Assembly: GCA_959606705.1 (NCBI GenBank)
Contig: CAUHLX010000173.1
Location: 1 to 6,176, forward strand
DNA: 6,176 bases
Reading direction: 5' to 3'
DNA from: an uncultured Bacillota bacterium
GTDB taxonomy: Bacteria; Bacillota; Clostridia; Peptostreptococcales; Anaerovoracaceae
How positions within the stretch are numbered: the stretch's first letter is position 1; each line of letters begins with the position of its first letter. Shown here piece by piece: positions 1-5,989 of this stretch. Below the pieces are notes generated by a model. The model made no database searches and was not told where the DNA came from. It was given only the letters and a program-made list of their open reading frames with translations. The translations under genes and the position numbers were made by a program.

Positions 1-917
1 CTTTGCTGGAGGACAGCGGCTATATGGCAAGAGTCGCGTTCGTCATGGATAAGCTCCTTCGGAAGATCGGCCTCTCCGGCCGTTCCTTTGTTCCCATGCT
101 CATCGGCTTCGGCTGTTCGGTGCCGGCCATCATGGCCACTCGGACCCTGCCGAGTGAACGGGACCGAAAAATGACGATACTGCTCACTCCCTTTATGTCC
201 TGCAGCGCCAAGCTGCCGATCTACGCCATGTTCACCGCCGCGTTTTTTCCGAGGCACGGTGCCCTGGTCATGATCTCACTGTACATTCTGGGCATTCTGG
301 TGGGCATCCTCTACGGACTGTTTTTAAAACGCTTCTTCTTCCGCGGCAATCCGGTTCCTTTTGTCATGGAGCTTCCGGCCTATCGTTTCCCGGCGGCCAA
401 GAGCGTGCTCCTGCACATGTGGGAGAAGGCCAAGGATTTCATTGTCCGGGCGTTCACCGTGATCTTTGTGGCCACCATTGTGATCTGGGTGCTGCAGAGT
501 TTTGATTTCGGTTTCAACATGGTGGAAAACAGCGGCGACAGTATGCTGGCTTCGCTCGGCAAGCTGATCGCTCCCATTCTGGCGCCTCTGGGCTTCGGGC
601 ACTGGCAAGCGGCCACCGCTCTCATCACCGGTCTCACCGCCAAAGAAGCGGTGGTCAGCACCCTGGCGGTTCTCTTCGGCGCCAGCGAACCCGCGGCTCT
701 GGCTTCCTTGCTGGGGCAGGCGTTCAGCCCTCTGGCCGCCTTCTCCTTCCTGGTGTTCTGTCTGCTTTACATGCCCTGTGTGGCCGCCATGGCCGCGGTG
801 CGCCGGGAGCTGGGAAGCATGTGGAAGGCCCTCCTGGCTATGATCGCTCAGACCGGCGTAGCCTGGCTGGTGGCTTGCGTGGTCTATCAAGTGGGACGGC
901 TGGTAATCGGAGGCTGA
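1..917 (+). CDS. feoB: Ferrous iron transporter FeoB, C-terminal membrane part (5' truncated by window edge)
   Basis: This is the C-terminal 305 or so residues of FeoB, the inner-membrane Fe2+ uptake protein. The N-terminal G-protein domain and first membrane helices lie upstream of the window, and the reading frame is open to the left edge, so the TTG at 3 is an internal leucine codon and not a start. Counting from that codon, visible FeoB marks are LLEDSGYMAR (1-10), the gate segment with GFGCSVPAIMATR (35-47), PFMSCSAKLPIY (63-74) with a conserved Cys, TGLTAKEAVVSTL (209-221) and YMPCVAAMAAVRRE (256-269). Hydrophobic stretches near 75-110, 148-166, 183-200, 230-266 and 274-300 fit membrane helices. 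The gene ends at TGA 915-917 and no feoA or feoC follows it. A long hairpin overlaps its stop codon. I see no frameshift. The family call is very secure. Confidence 0.95.
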   Translation, partial: LLEDSGYMARVAFVMDKLLRKIGLSGRSFVPMLIGFGCSVPAIMATRTLPSERDRKMTILLTPFMSCSAKLPIYAMFTAAFFPRHGALVMISLYILGILVGILYGLFLKRFFFRGNPVPFVMELPAYRFPAAKSVLLHMWEKAKDFIVRAFTVIFVATIVIWVLQSFDFGFNMVENSGDSMLASLGKLIAPILAPLGFGHWQAATALITGLTAKEAVVSTLAVLFGASEPAALASLLGQAFSPLAAFSFLVFCLLYMPCVAAMAAVRRELGSMWKALLAMIAQTGVAWLVACVVYQVGRLVIGG

Positions 918-934
918 AAGAAATCCGATTGCCA
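901..934 (+). other. Hairpin overlapping the feoB stop codon
   Basis: TGGTAATCGGA (901-911) pairs with TCCGATTGCCA (924-934) as 11 pairs, one of them G-U. The 12-nt loop contains the feoB stop codon (915-917). No T-tract follows directly; the nearest is CCTTTT at 947-952, which sits behind an alternative short hairpin (TTGCC 929-933 with GGCAA 937-941). It could be an mRNA 3'-end stabiliser or a poor terminator. Another AATCGGA at 967-973 could compete for the same 3' arm. Confidence 0.5.
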
Positions 935-1491
935 CAGGCAAGATGGCCTTTTCGTAATCGTCAAATAATCGGAACCTCCTTGAACCGTCGGGAGTTTTAG
1001 ACCTTTGGCGTGCCGGGACCTTCGAAGCTTAGAAAATCCACGCTTTCGACTTTTGAAAAGAAAATCGAAATTTGAGTCGAAAAAAATGTAAATTTAAGGT
1101 GGATATGTTAGCCAAATAGCCTATATAGCGACCATTTCTCGGTTTTTTCGGCTTTTATGAAAATTTTTAAATATTGGGTCGAAATCAGCCTCGTCGTTTC
1201 GATCTATTGGGGTCATAATCTAAAAAAAGTCGAAAGGCTCCAAGATTTTCCCTTTGGTGTTGCTTAGTACCGCCTGGTATGTCCGGATGGTAACGAATCT
1301 GATTTGTGCTCCTTTTGCCGGGCTTGGGACTCCAAATTATTACTTTGTTTTCGGATTCCTCTCGGTCCCTAGATGAATCGCTGATTTTTTATATTGTGCA
1401 ATCTAATTCGCAGCAAGTTTAGGGAAGATAAGAGAGTAGAAACGCCAAACCCGTTGAAATAGAAGGGTTGCGCTATTTGTCAGAATACACC
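918..1491. other. AT-rich gene-free spacer between feoB and the strong promoter
   Basis: About 570 bases with no believable coding frame on either strand, no tRNA or rRNA, and lower GC than the flanking genes. It holds several A- and T-runs, the TCGAAA-type words listed separately, a small TACC-GCCT-GGTA hairpin (1268-1279), the near-palindrome ATTGTGCAAT (1394-1403) and an AACCC/GGGTT pair (1448-1452 with 1465-1469). No convincing remnant of a known protein was found by eye in the frames I looked at. It may be regulatory DNA, a decayed gene, or sequence beyond the ends of small transcripts I cannot define. Confidence 0.5.
1044..1235. repeat. Cluster of six TCGAAA/TTTCGA words forming inverted repeats
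   Basis: TCGAAA lies at 1065-1070, 1077-1082, 1179-1184 and 1230-1235, and its complement TTTCGA at 1044-1049 and 1197-1202. Two larger dyads result. TTTCGACT (1044-1051) is the exact complement of AGTCGAAA (1075-1082). GGTCGAAA (1177-1184) pairs with TTTCGATC (1197-1204) with one G-U and a 12-nt loop. AGTCGAAA recurs at 1228-1235. No T-tract follows either dyad in a way that makes a terminator. Protein-binding sites or chance in AT-rich DNA are both possible. Confidence 0.4.
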
Positions 1492-1552
1492 AAAAACTTT
1501 TTCAAAAAATTTATCAGAAAATTCTTGACACCAAAGCAAAACGCGCTATAAT
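1492..1552 (+). promoter_or_regulatory. Strong sigma-A promoter with UP-like A/T tracts
   Basis: The -35 box TTGACA (1525-1530) and -10 box TATAAT (1547-1552) both match consensus in all six positions, with a 16-bp spacer. Immediately upstream, 1492-1524 is a run of A- and T-tracts like the UP elements of stable-RNA promoters. The start should fall near A1559. Such a complete match is unusual for an ordinary metabolic gene and fits an abundant RNA. It is the only strong promoter I see between feoB and the MerR gene. Confidence 0.85.
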
Positions 1553-1558
1553 GAAGAT

Positions 1559-2039
1559 ACAGACAGCGACAGATGGGAATACTCTACAGGGGTTAGCACA
1601 ACCCAAGGAAGAAGAAACGGCGAGTGCCTCAGGAATCTGTTGGAAGACTGTAAAAGCTCAAAGTCAGGGGAAGTCAGGACGGAAGGATCCGGGAGGATTC
1701 TGCGGAAGGGAAACGGAAGATCTTTAGGGGTCCGAAATGAGAGGTGGATAACCTCGAAGGAGCCTGATGAAGAGGTCGGATTGGTCCCGAGGGATTCTGT
1801 GATCGGAGAAGGAAGTCCGAAGGAAGTAAATGATGAGAGCGAAGCGGTCGAGACGGATCCGAAAGGATTGCCATGAAGGATCTGTAGGAAATGAGAGAAT
1901 CCCGTCGCTTGATATAAAAGCAGGTTTGTTTGAAACTTGTTAGAAAGGGTGTGATTCCACCGGAAATGTTAAATAACGAACAGCAGATGAGATAACGCTT
2001 GGTGTCGGATGTAGTGACAGCAGGCGTTATCTCGTTTTT
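1559..2039 (+). ncRNA. Putative large structured non-coding RNA (unassigned class), or long structured leader of the MerR gene
   Basis: A transcript of about 480 nt is predicted from the promoter at 1525-1552 to the terminator at 1989-2039. The 5' end pairs with a distal segment: AGCGAC (1565-1570) with GTCGCT (1904-1909), GGGA (1575-1578) with TCCC (1900-1903), T1580 with A1898, C1582-T1583 with A1896-G1897, and CTACAG (1584-1589) with CTGTAG (1882-1887). This closes a domain of roughly 300 nt. Inside are hairpins GGGTT/AACCC (1590-1604), GGATCC-GGGA-GGATTC (1685-1700), GAGGT-GGATA-ACCTC (1741-1755) and GATCC-GAAA-GGATT (1856-1869); two have GNRA loops. A further hairpin, CAGGTTT/AAACTTG (1921-1939), follows the closing helix. 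The plus strand is strongly purine-rich. I see none of the signature sequences of RNase P RNA, tmRNA, SRP RNA, a T-box or common riboswitches. Exact ends are inferred, and function is unknown. Confidence 0.6.
1989..2039 (+). terminator. Intrinsic terminator (or attenuator) upstream of the MerR gene
   Basis: GAGATAACGC (1989-1998) and GCGTTATCTC (2024-2033) form a perfect 10-bp stem, followed by G and five T (2035-2039). The loop is large (25 nt) and may hold a small inner TGTC/GACA pair (2003-2006 with 2016-2019). It lies about 60 bases before the chosen MerR start, so it either ends the RNA or acts as an attenuator. A second ATAACG at 1973-1978 could pair with CGTTAT (2025-2030) and break up the stem. 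Confidence 0.7.
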
Positions 2040-2097
2040 GCGCGCCGCACTCTTTCAGCGGAGCACGGACGGATATTTCACGGTGGGTTTTAAAACG

Positions 2098-2913
2098 ATG
2101 ATGGAAAACGAAAAGAAGAATGGGCAGACCTCTTGCCTTACGGTTGGTGAAATCTCCAAGACATTGGGGATCTCTACGGAGATGATCCGTTTTTATGTGA
2201 AGGAGGGGATCATCAAGCCGCGGCAAAATCAAAACAACAGTTACTGGGAATATTCTTCGGACGACGTCATGCGCCTGTCCGACATTCTCTTTTACCGCAA
2301 TCTGAACCTGTCGCCCAATGAGATCAAAAGCATCTTCGAAGGAATGCCCTTGCAGGACATCGGCGCTCTGATCGAAAGCAAGAAGATCGAAGCGCTGGAA
2401 TACATTGAAAAGTACACGCGGATTCTGTCCGAGGTGCAGGAATGGGAAAAAGAGTATAAGAAAGAACTGTCACTGCTGGGACAGTTCAACATCGGAAGAA
2501 TGCCCCCGGAAATCCGCAAGGACGGCTATTACGATGAAGCGGATCATATCGCTCACTACATTAAAAATAACCTGAACATGGGAAAGGACGATTGGGCTAT
2601 CGCTTCCATTTCCTTCTTCTGCAATATCTACGAAGAGGAGCTGCAATGCAAGCGTTATCTTTCCTTGAACAAGACAGCCGCCAGTGCCGCCAAAAATTCC
2701 GATGAAGATATCATCGAGGAACAGGCGGAACGCTGCATCATTACGGAAGTCCATTGGAACGATGATATTCACGCCATGATCGACCCGCTGATCCATTACG
2801 CAGAGGAAAACGGCTTCGAGCTCAGCGGCGAGATATACGGACGGGAAAACACCAACTATTTTGTGGACGGAAAGCGGCTGGCTCTCTACCGCGTTTACGC
2901 GCCACTTAAGTAA
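2098..2913 (+). CDS. MerR-family transcriptional regulator with GyrI-like effector-binding domain
   Basis: A 271-residue protein if it starts at ATG 2098 (a second ATG follows at 2101). The N-terminus is a MerR winged helix-turn-helix: LTVGEISKTLGISTEMIRFY (14-33), then the wing with EGIIKPRQNQNNSYWEY (36-52) and the second helical part to about 85. A charged helix at about 90-128 fits the antiparallel dimer coiled coil. Residues about 140-271 resemble the GyrI-like ligand-binding fold, ending in a strand pattern with LALYRVYAPL (261-270), so the likely signal is a small organic molecule and not a metal; no metal-binding Cys pair is evident. The frame stays open to TTG 1999, but that start would lie inside the terminator loop, so I reject it. 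The ribosome site is weak (GGTGGG, 2082-2087). No promoter of its own is visible, so expression may depend on read-through of the terminator at 1989-2039. It probably controls the downstream pepV-nhaC pair through the dyad at 2971-2991. Confidence 0.88.
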   Translation: MMENEKKNGQTSCLTVGEISKTLGISTEMIRFYVKEGIIKPRQNQNNSYWEYSSDDVMRLSDILFYRNLNLSPNEIKSIFEGMPLQDIGALIESKKIEALEYIEKYTRILSEVQEWEKEYKKELSLLGQFNIGRMPPEIRKDGYYDEADHIAHYIKNNLNMGKDDWAIASISFFCNIYEEELQCKRYLSLNKTAASAAKNSDEDIIEEQAERCIITEVHWNDDIHAMIDPLIHYAEENGFELSGEIYGRENTNYFVDGKRLALYRVYAPLK

Positions 2914-2967
2914 ATCGTGAATCCACGGCTGGTGATCAAATCCTAAAAAATAAATTCGTTTTTCCTA

Positions 2968-2998
2968 TTGACCTCGGGGTGGCCCCGAGGTTTATTCT
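2968..2998 (+). promoter_or_regulatory. Candidate MerR-type promoter/operator for the pepV-nhaC operon
   Basis: TTGACC (2968-2973) is a five-of-six -35 box. With the 19-bp spacer typical of MerR-controlled promoters, the -10 box is TATTCT (2993-2998, four of six). The spacer is filled by the perfect dyad with arms at 2971-2979 and 2983-2991, which begins with ACCT and ends with AGGT, the arrangement known for SoxR- and CueR-type operators. It lies between a MerR gene and the operon it would control. A 17-bp reading with -10 TTTATT (2991-2996) also exists. The dyad may instead be only a terminator. Confidence 0.5.
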
Positions 2999-3003
2999 TT
3001 TTT
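2971..3003 (+). terminator. Intrinsic terminator of the MerR gene
   Basis: ACCTCGGGG (2971-2979) and CCCCGAGGT (2983-2991) form a perfect 9-bp GC-rich stem with a TGG loop, followed by a T-rich run (TTATTCTTTTTT, 2992-3003). It is 57 bases after the MerR stop codon. The same DNA also fits an operator and promoter, listed separately. Confidence 0.8.
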
Positions 3004-3065
3004 GTAGCAAAAGGGATGGGGACGCGTTTCACAGGAGAGACGCGGGAAAGGAAGTGAGAAATCCA

Positions 3066-4478
3066 ATGACAAAGGAAATGCTTCAGTTGGAAATGAGGAA
3101 AATACTCCGGCGCGACCGGGAGCAGATGCTGGCGGATCTGGCGGAGTTCGTGAAGATCCCCAGTGTCTCCGCGGACCTGCCCAATGTGGGTCACGCGCTG
3201 CATTACATTCTGGAGCTGGGGCGTTCTATGGGATTCGAGGCCAATTCCTTGCTGGATGGACGAGTCGGTGTCATTCAAACCGGAGAAGGAAATGAAACGC
3301 TGGGAATACTGGCCCATGTGGACGTAGTAGCTCCCGGAAACGACGCGCTTTGGGAGAGCCCTCCCTTCCGGCCGGTCATCCGTGAGGGCCGGATGTACGG
3401 CCGGGGAACGCTGGACGACAAGGGTGCGATCATCGCCTCTCTCTACGCTATGAAAGCCGCCCGCGAGGCCGGAGGCCCTTTCAAAAAAAAGGTTCAACTG
3501 ATCCTCGGAACACAAGAGGAAGTCGATTGGACCGATATGCGGGAATATGTAAAAGCCTTTCCGCTGCCGGATTATGGCTTTACCCCGGACGGAGAATTTC
3601 CCCTCTGCAACATCGAAAAAGGCGGTCTGGACCTGGATCTGATCTTTCCCTTAGGCGAAACGGAAAACAGTCCCTCGTCGAATGTTCTCGTGACCGAAGG
3701 TCCCGGAACGAGCAAACCGGAAGCCGAAGGCTTAGAGCTGCTCGCATTGGAAGCGGGAACCGCCTTCAATATTGTCCCCGGCAGCTGCCGCGCCATTTTA
3801 TCCGGACCCAATGGCAGTCAGACCATTGAAGTTTCGGGAAAAGCGGTTCATTCCTGTCAGCCGGAAAAAGGAGTCAACGCCATATTTCTAATGGCGGATC
3901 AGCTGCGAGACATGGAGTTGAAAGAAAACCGTCTTTTGAATCTGCTCAGCATGATTCAAGACCGATTTGCGGATTTGTACGGTGAAAAACTAGGACTAGC
4001 CAGTGAAAGCGAATATTACAACGGAGAATTCGTGGACAAAAACGTGTTTTCGCCTACGATCTTCCGGGCCGATCCCACGACTGCGCGAATTCACATCAAT
4101 GCCAGGTTCCCCTATGGCGAGGACCCGGAACGCCTCATTGGAAAACTCAAGGAGCTGGCTTCCGAATTTGGGGGCGATACGGAAAATCCCTCGATTCTCC
4201 CCGCCGTCTACGTGAGTAAGGACCGGCCTTTTATCAGCGCTTTCGCGGAGGCCTACACGGAAGCTGCGGGTCTGCGGAACGAATTCGTCCTGGCATACGG
4301 CGGTTCTTACGCCAAGGCCATGCCTAACGTGGTTTCCTGGGGGCCGATTTTCCCGGGGGAGGAGGATACCTGCCACGAAGAAAACGAGTACATTTCCCTT
4401 GATAGCTTGATGGAGAACGCCGCTATTTTCGCCTTTGCCATCAGCAATATCGTGTTCAGTGAAGCTTCTTTCCGTTAA
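3066..4478 (+). CDS. pepV: M20-family zinc dipeptidase, PepV-like
   Basis: A 470-residue cytoplasmic metallopeptidase, the usual length of PepV. PepV enzymes hydrolyse a broad range of dipeptides, including some with an N-terminal beta-alanine. Expected metal and catalytic residues are present: HVD (H84, D86), the bridging aspartate in GRGTLDDKG (D117), the glutamate pair in GTQEEVDW (general base E151, ligand E152), TPDGEFP (D175) and the late histidine in EEDTCHEENE (H437). The lid-domain histidine in AVHSCQPEKG (H262) is also there, so the enzyme looks active. The small lid domain covers about residues 185-380. I chose ATG 3066 because AAAGGAAGTGA (3047-3057) lies upstream and the protein begins as family members do; the frame stays open further up through the terminator, which cannot be coding. 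It is 66 bases from the next gene with no terminator between, so the two are probably co-transcribed. Confidence 0.9.
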   Translation: MTKEMLQLEMRKILRRDREQMLADLAEFVKIPSVSADLPNVGHALHYILELGRSMGFEANSLLDGRVGVIQTGEGNETLGILAHVDVVAPGNDALWESPPFRPVIREGRMYGRGTLDDKGAIIASLYAMKAAREAGGPFKKKVQLILGTQEEVDWTDMREYVKAFPLPDYGFTPDGEFPLCNIEKGGLDLDLIFPLGETENSPSSNVLVTEGPGTSKPEAEGLELLALEAGTAFNIVPGSCRAILSGPNGSQTIEVSGKAVHSCQPEKGVNAIFLMADQLRDMELKENRLLNLLSMIQDRFADLYGEKLGLASESEYYNGEFVDKNVFSPTIFRADPTTARIHINARFPYGEDPERLIGKLKELASEFGGDTENPSILPAVYVSKDRPFISAFAEAYTEAAGLRNEFVLAYGGSYAKAMPNVVSWGPIFPGEEDTCHEENEYISLDSLMENAAIFAFAISNIVFSEASFR

Positions 4479-4531
4479 AGGCAAACGCAACGCGATATTC
4501 ATCCGATTTCATCACATGGTTCTACATACAG

Positions 4532-4538
4532 AAAGGAG
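4532..4538 (+). promoter_or_regulatory. Ribosome binding site of the NhaC-family gene
   Basis: AAAGGAG lies six bases before ATG 4545, a near-ideal Shine-Dalgarno that fixes this start. It is stronger than the sites of the MerR and pepV genes, which suggests the second gene is translated independently of the first. Confidence 0.8.
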
Positions 4539-4544
4539 ACGACT

Positions 4545-5921
4545 ATGGATACGTTCGGTATTTTCAGTTTAATTCCCGTTTTAATCATCATCGTATTCGC
4601 AGTGCTCACAAAAGATACCTTTATTTCACTCTTCGCCGGAATTGTGGTGGGGTTCGTCATGCTGGCCCACGGCAATCCGCTGAACGCCTTCAACAGCTTC
4701 TTGGACAGCCTTTACACCGTCATGGCCGAAAGCAACACCGCTTGGGTTCTGATGCTGTGCGGCCTCTTCGGTTCTCTCATCATGCTCATGCGGGAAGCCG
4801 GCGGCGTTCTGGGCTTCTCCCACGCGGCACAAAAATTCTTGAAAACCAGAAAATCCTCTATGATCGGCGCCTGGATCCTGGGCATCATCGTCTTTGTGGA
4901 TGACTATCTTAACTGTCTGGCCGTAGGCGCCGCGGTTCGGGATATCACGGACAAGCACCGGGTTTCCCGGGAAATGCTGGCCTACATCATCAATTCCACC
5001 GGTGTCACGGTCTGCGCTATTATCCCCATTTCCACCTGGTCGGCCTACATGGGCGGACTGATGGAAAAGTCGGACATGCTGAACGGACTGTCCGTCACCT
5101 CCGCCTACCTCCACGCCATTCCCTTCGTAGTCTATGGCTGGCTGGCAGTGGTGCTGGTCCCCCTGTTCTGCCTGGGAATCCTGCCCTTGTTCGGGCCCAT
5201 GAAACGAGCGGAACAGCGTGCTCTGGAAACCGGCGAGGTCCTCTCTCCCGACGCGAAGGCCGCCTTGGTCGAGCTTCCGGATGACGAGAAGAAATTCGAA
5301 GGCAAGCAGTGCCGCGCCATCAATTTTATCGCCCCCATCGTACTGGTGGGCATTCTCACCGTAGCGGCGGACGATATTCTGGTCGGTCTGTTTGCCGGAA
5401 TCGCCCTCTGCTTCGTCATGTATCTTCCTCAGCGTCTGCTGACTGTCAAACAGTTTTTCAACAGCATCATGGACGGCTTGATCGATATGTTTCCCACTCT
5501 GGTGATCATCATTCTTTCCTATACGCTGATCGAAGTGAACGGACAACTGGGTCTGATCGATTTCGTGGTGGCCACCGCTTTGAAAACCGTCAGTCCCGCC
5601 TTGCTGCCGGTCACCATTTTCGTAGTGATCGGACTGCTGTCCTTCGCCTCCGGGAGCTTCTGGGGCTTGGCGGCTATCGCCTTCCCCATCGTAGCTCCTC
5701 TGGCTGCCGCGCTGGGCGTCAACGGCTTCCTGTGTGCCGGCGCTCTGATCTCCGCGGTCTGCTTCGGCGGGCACATCTGCATGTACTCCGATACCGTAAT
5801 CCTCACCTCCGCATCCACTCAATCCACTAACGCGGAATACTTCAGAACCTCGGCCCCCCTCATCGGCGCAGCCTTCATAGGCGCGATCCTTCTGTTCCTG
5901 ATTTTAGGCTTCGTCATGTAA
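4545..5921 (+). CDS. NhaC-family Na+/H+ antiporter or related amino-acid/organic-acid carrier
   Basis: A 458-residue membrane protein, a normal length for the NhaC family. The first helix pair (LIPVLIIIVFAVLTKDTFIS, 9-28, running on to about 40) is the typical NhaC opening. Other marks are FVDDYLN (117-123), IIPISTWSAY (159-168), ASGSFWGLAAI (368-378) and GGHICMYSDTVILTSAST (408-425), matching the conserved G-H-x-x-x-x-S-D-T-x-I-L-x-S block. A hydrophilic loop at about 218-258 separates the two halves, each with about five or six predicted helices. Family members exchange Na+ for H+, and relatives carry malate/lactate or have been assigned to amino acids such as methionine or histidine. Sitting behind a dipeptidase, an amino-acid substrate is a reasonable alternative here, but sequence alone cannot decide. 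A long terminator lies 68 bases downstream. Confidence 0.88.
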   Translation: MDTFGIFSLIPVLIIIVFAVLTKDTFISLFAGIVVGFVMLAHGNPLNAFNSFLDSLYTVMAESNTAWVLMLCGLFGSLIMLMREAGGVLGFSHAAQKFLKTRKSSMIGAWILGIIVFVDDYLNCLAVGAAVRDITDKHRVSREMLAYIINSTGVTVCAIIPISTWSAYMGGLMEKSDMLNGLSVTSAYLHAIPFVVYGWLAVVLVPLFCLGILPLFGPMKRAEQRALETGEVLSPDAKAALVELPDDEKKFEGKQCRAINFIAPIVLVGILTVAADDILVGLFAGIALCFVMYLPQRLLTVKQFFNSIMDGLIDMFPTLVIIILSYTLIEVNGQLGLIDFVVATALKTVSPALLPVTIFVVIGLLSFASGSFWGLAAIAFPIVAPLAAALGVNGFLCAGALISAVCFGGHICMYSDTVILTSASTQSTNAEYFRTSAPLIGAAFIGAILLFLILGFVM

Positions 5922-5927
5922 TGAATG

Positions 5928-5979
5928 ATTCGGGGGCTTCGGTGTTCAAATCCTATCCTCGGAGAAGCATCGACCGAAT
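5928..5979 (+). other. Imperfect hairpin in the 3' untranslated region of the antiporter gene
   Basis: ATTCGG (5928-5933) pairs with CCGAAT (5974-5979), and GCTTC (5936-5940) with GAAGC (5964-5968), separated by small internal loops and a 23-nt apical loop. There is no T-tract, so it is not a terminator by itself. It sits just ahead of the strong terminator and could slow 3' decay of the message. Confidence 0.35.
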
Positions 5980-5989
5980 AACAAAGAAC

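Noticed and set aside
324..941. 205-codon minus-strand open frame opposite feoB
   Set aside because: Composition-driven antisense frame; the plus strand carries clear FeoB motifs throughout.
1268..1330. Possible degenerate tRNA-like segment in the spacer
   Set aside because: Only one 4-bp hairpin can be drawn and there is no T-arm consensus.
1640..1876. 78-codon plus-strand frame starting with TTG inside the purine-rich region
   Set aside because: Rare start codon with a poor ribosome site, low-complexity composition (Glu, Gly, Ser, Arg, Lys) caused by purine bias, and it lies within the segment with long-range RNA pairing; no recognisable domain.
1947..1963. Resemblance to a T-box antiterminator core (AGGGTG...CCACC)
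   Set aside because: The invariant T-box sequence is not matched, there is no clear specifier stem, and the downstream gene is a regulator instead of an amino-acid or tRNA-synthetase gene.
1999..2097. N-terminal extension of the MerR protein from TTG 1999
   Set aside because: It would start inside the loop of the terminator, and the extra 33 residues do not resemble a MerR N-terminus; the helix-turn-helix begins normally from ATG 2098.
2979..3065. N-terminal extension of the dipeptidase from 2979
   Set aside because: It would begin within the terminator/operator dyad. ATG 3066 gives the usual PepV length and has an upstream ribosome site.
4626..5822. 398-codon open frame on the minus strand opposite the antiporter gene
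   Set aside because: A shadow of the real gene: rich in Gly, Gln, His and Asp, with no domain, and the plus-strand protein shows clear NhaC motifs and a strong ribosome site.
5941..5962. Sequence resembling a tRNA T-loop (GTTCAAATCC)
   Set aside because: The flanking bases do not form a T-stem, and no acceptor, D or anticodon arm can be drawn; probably chance.
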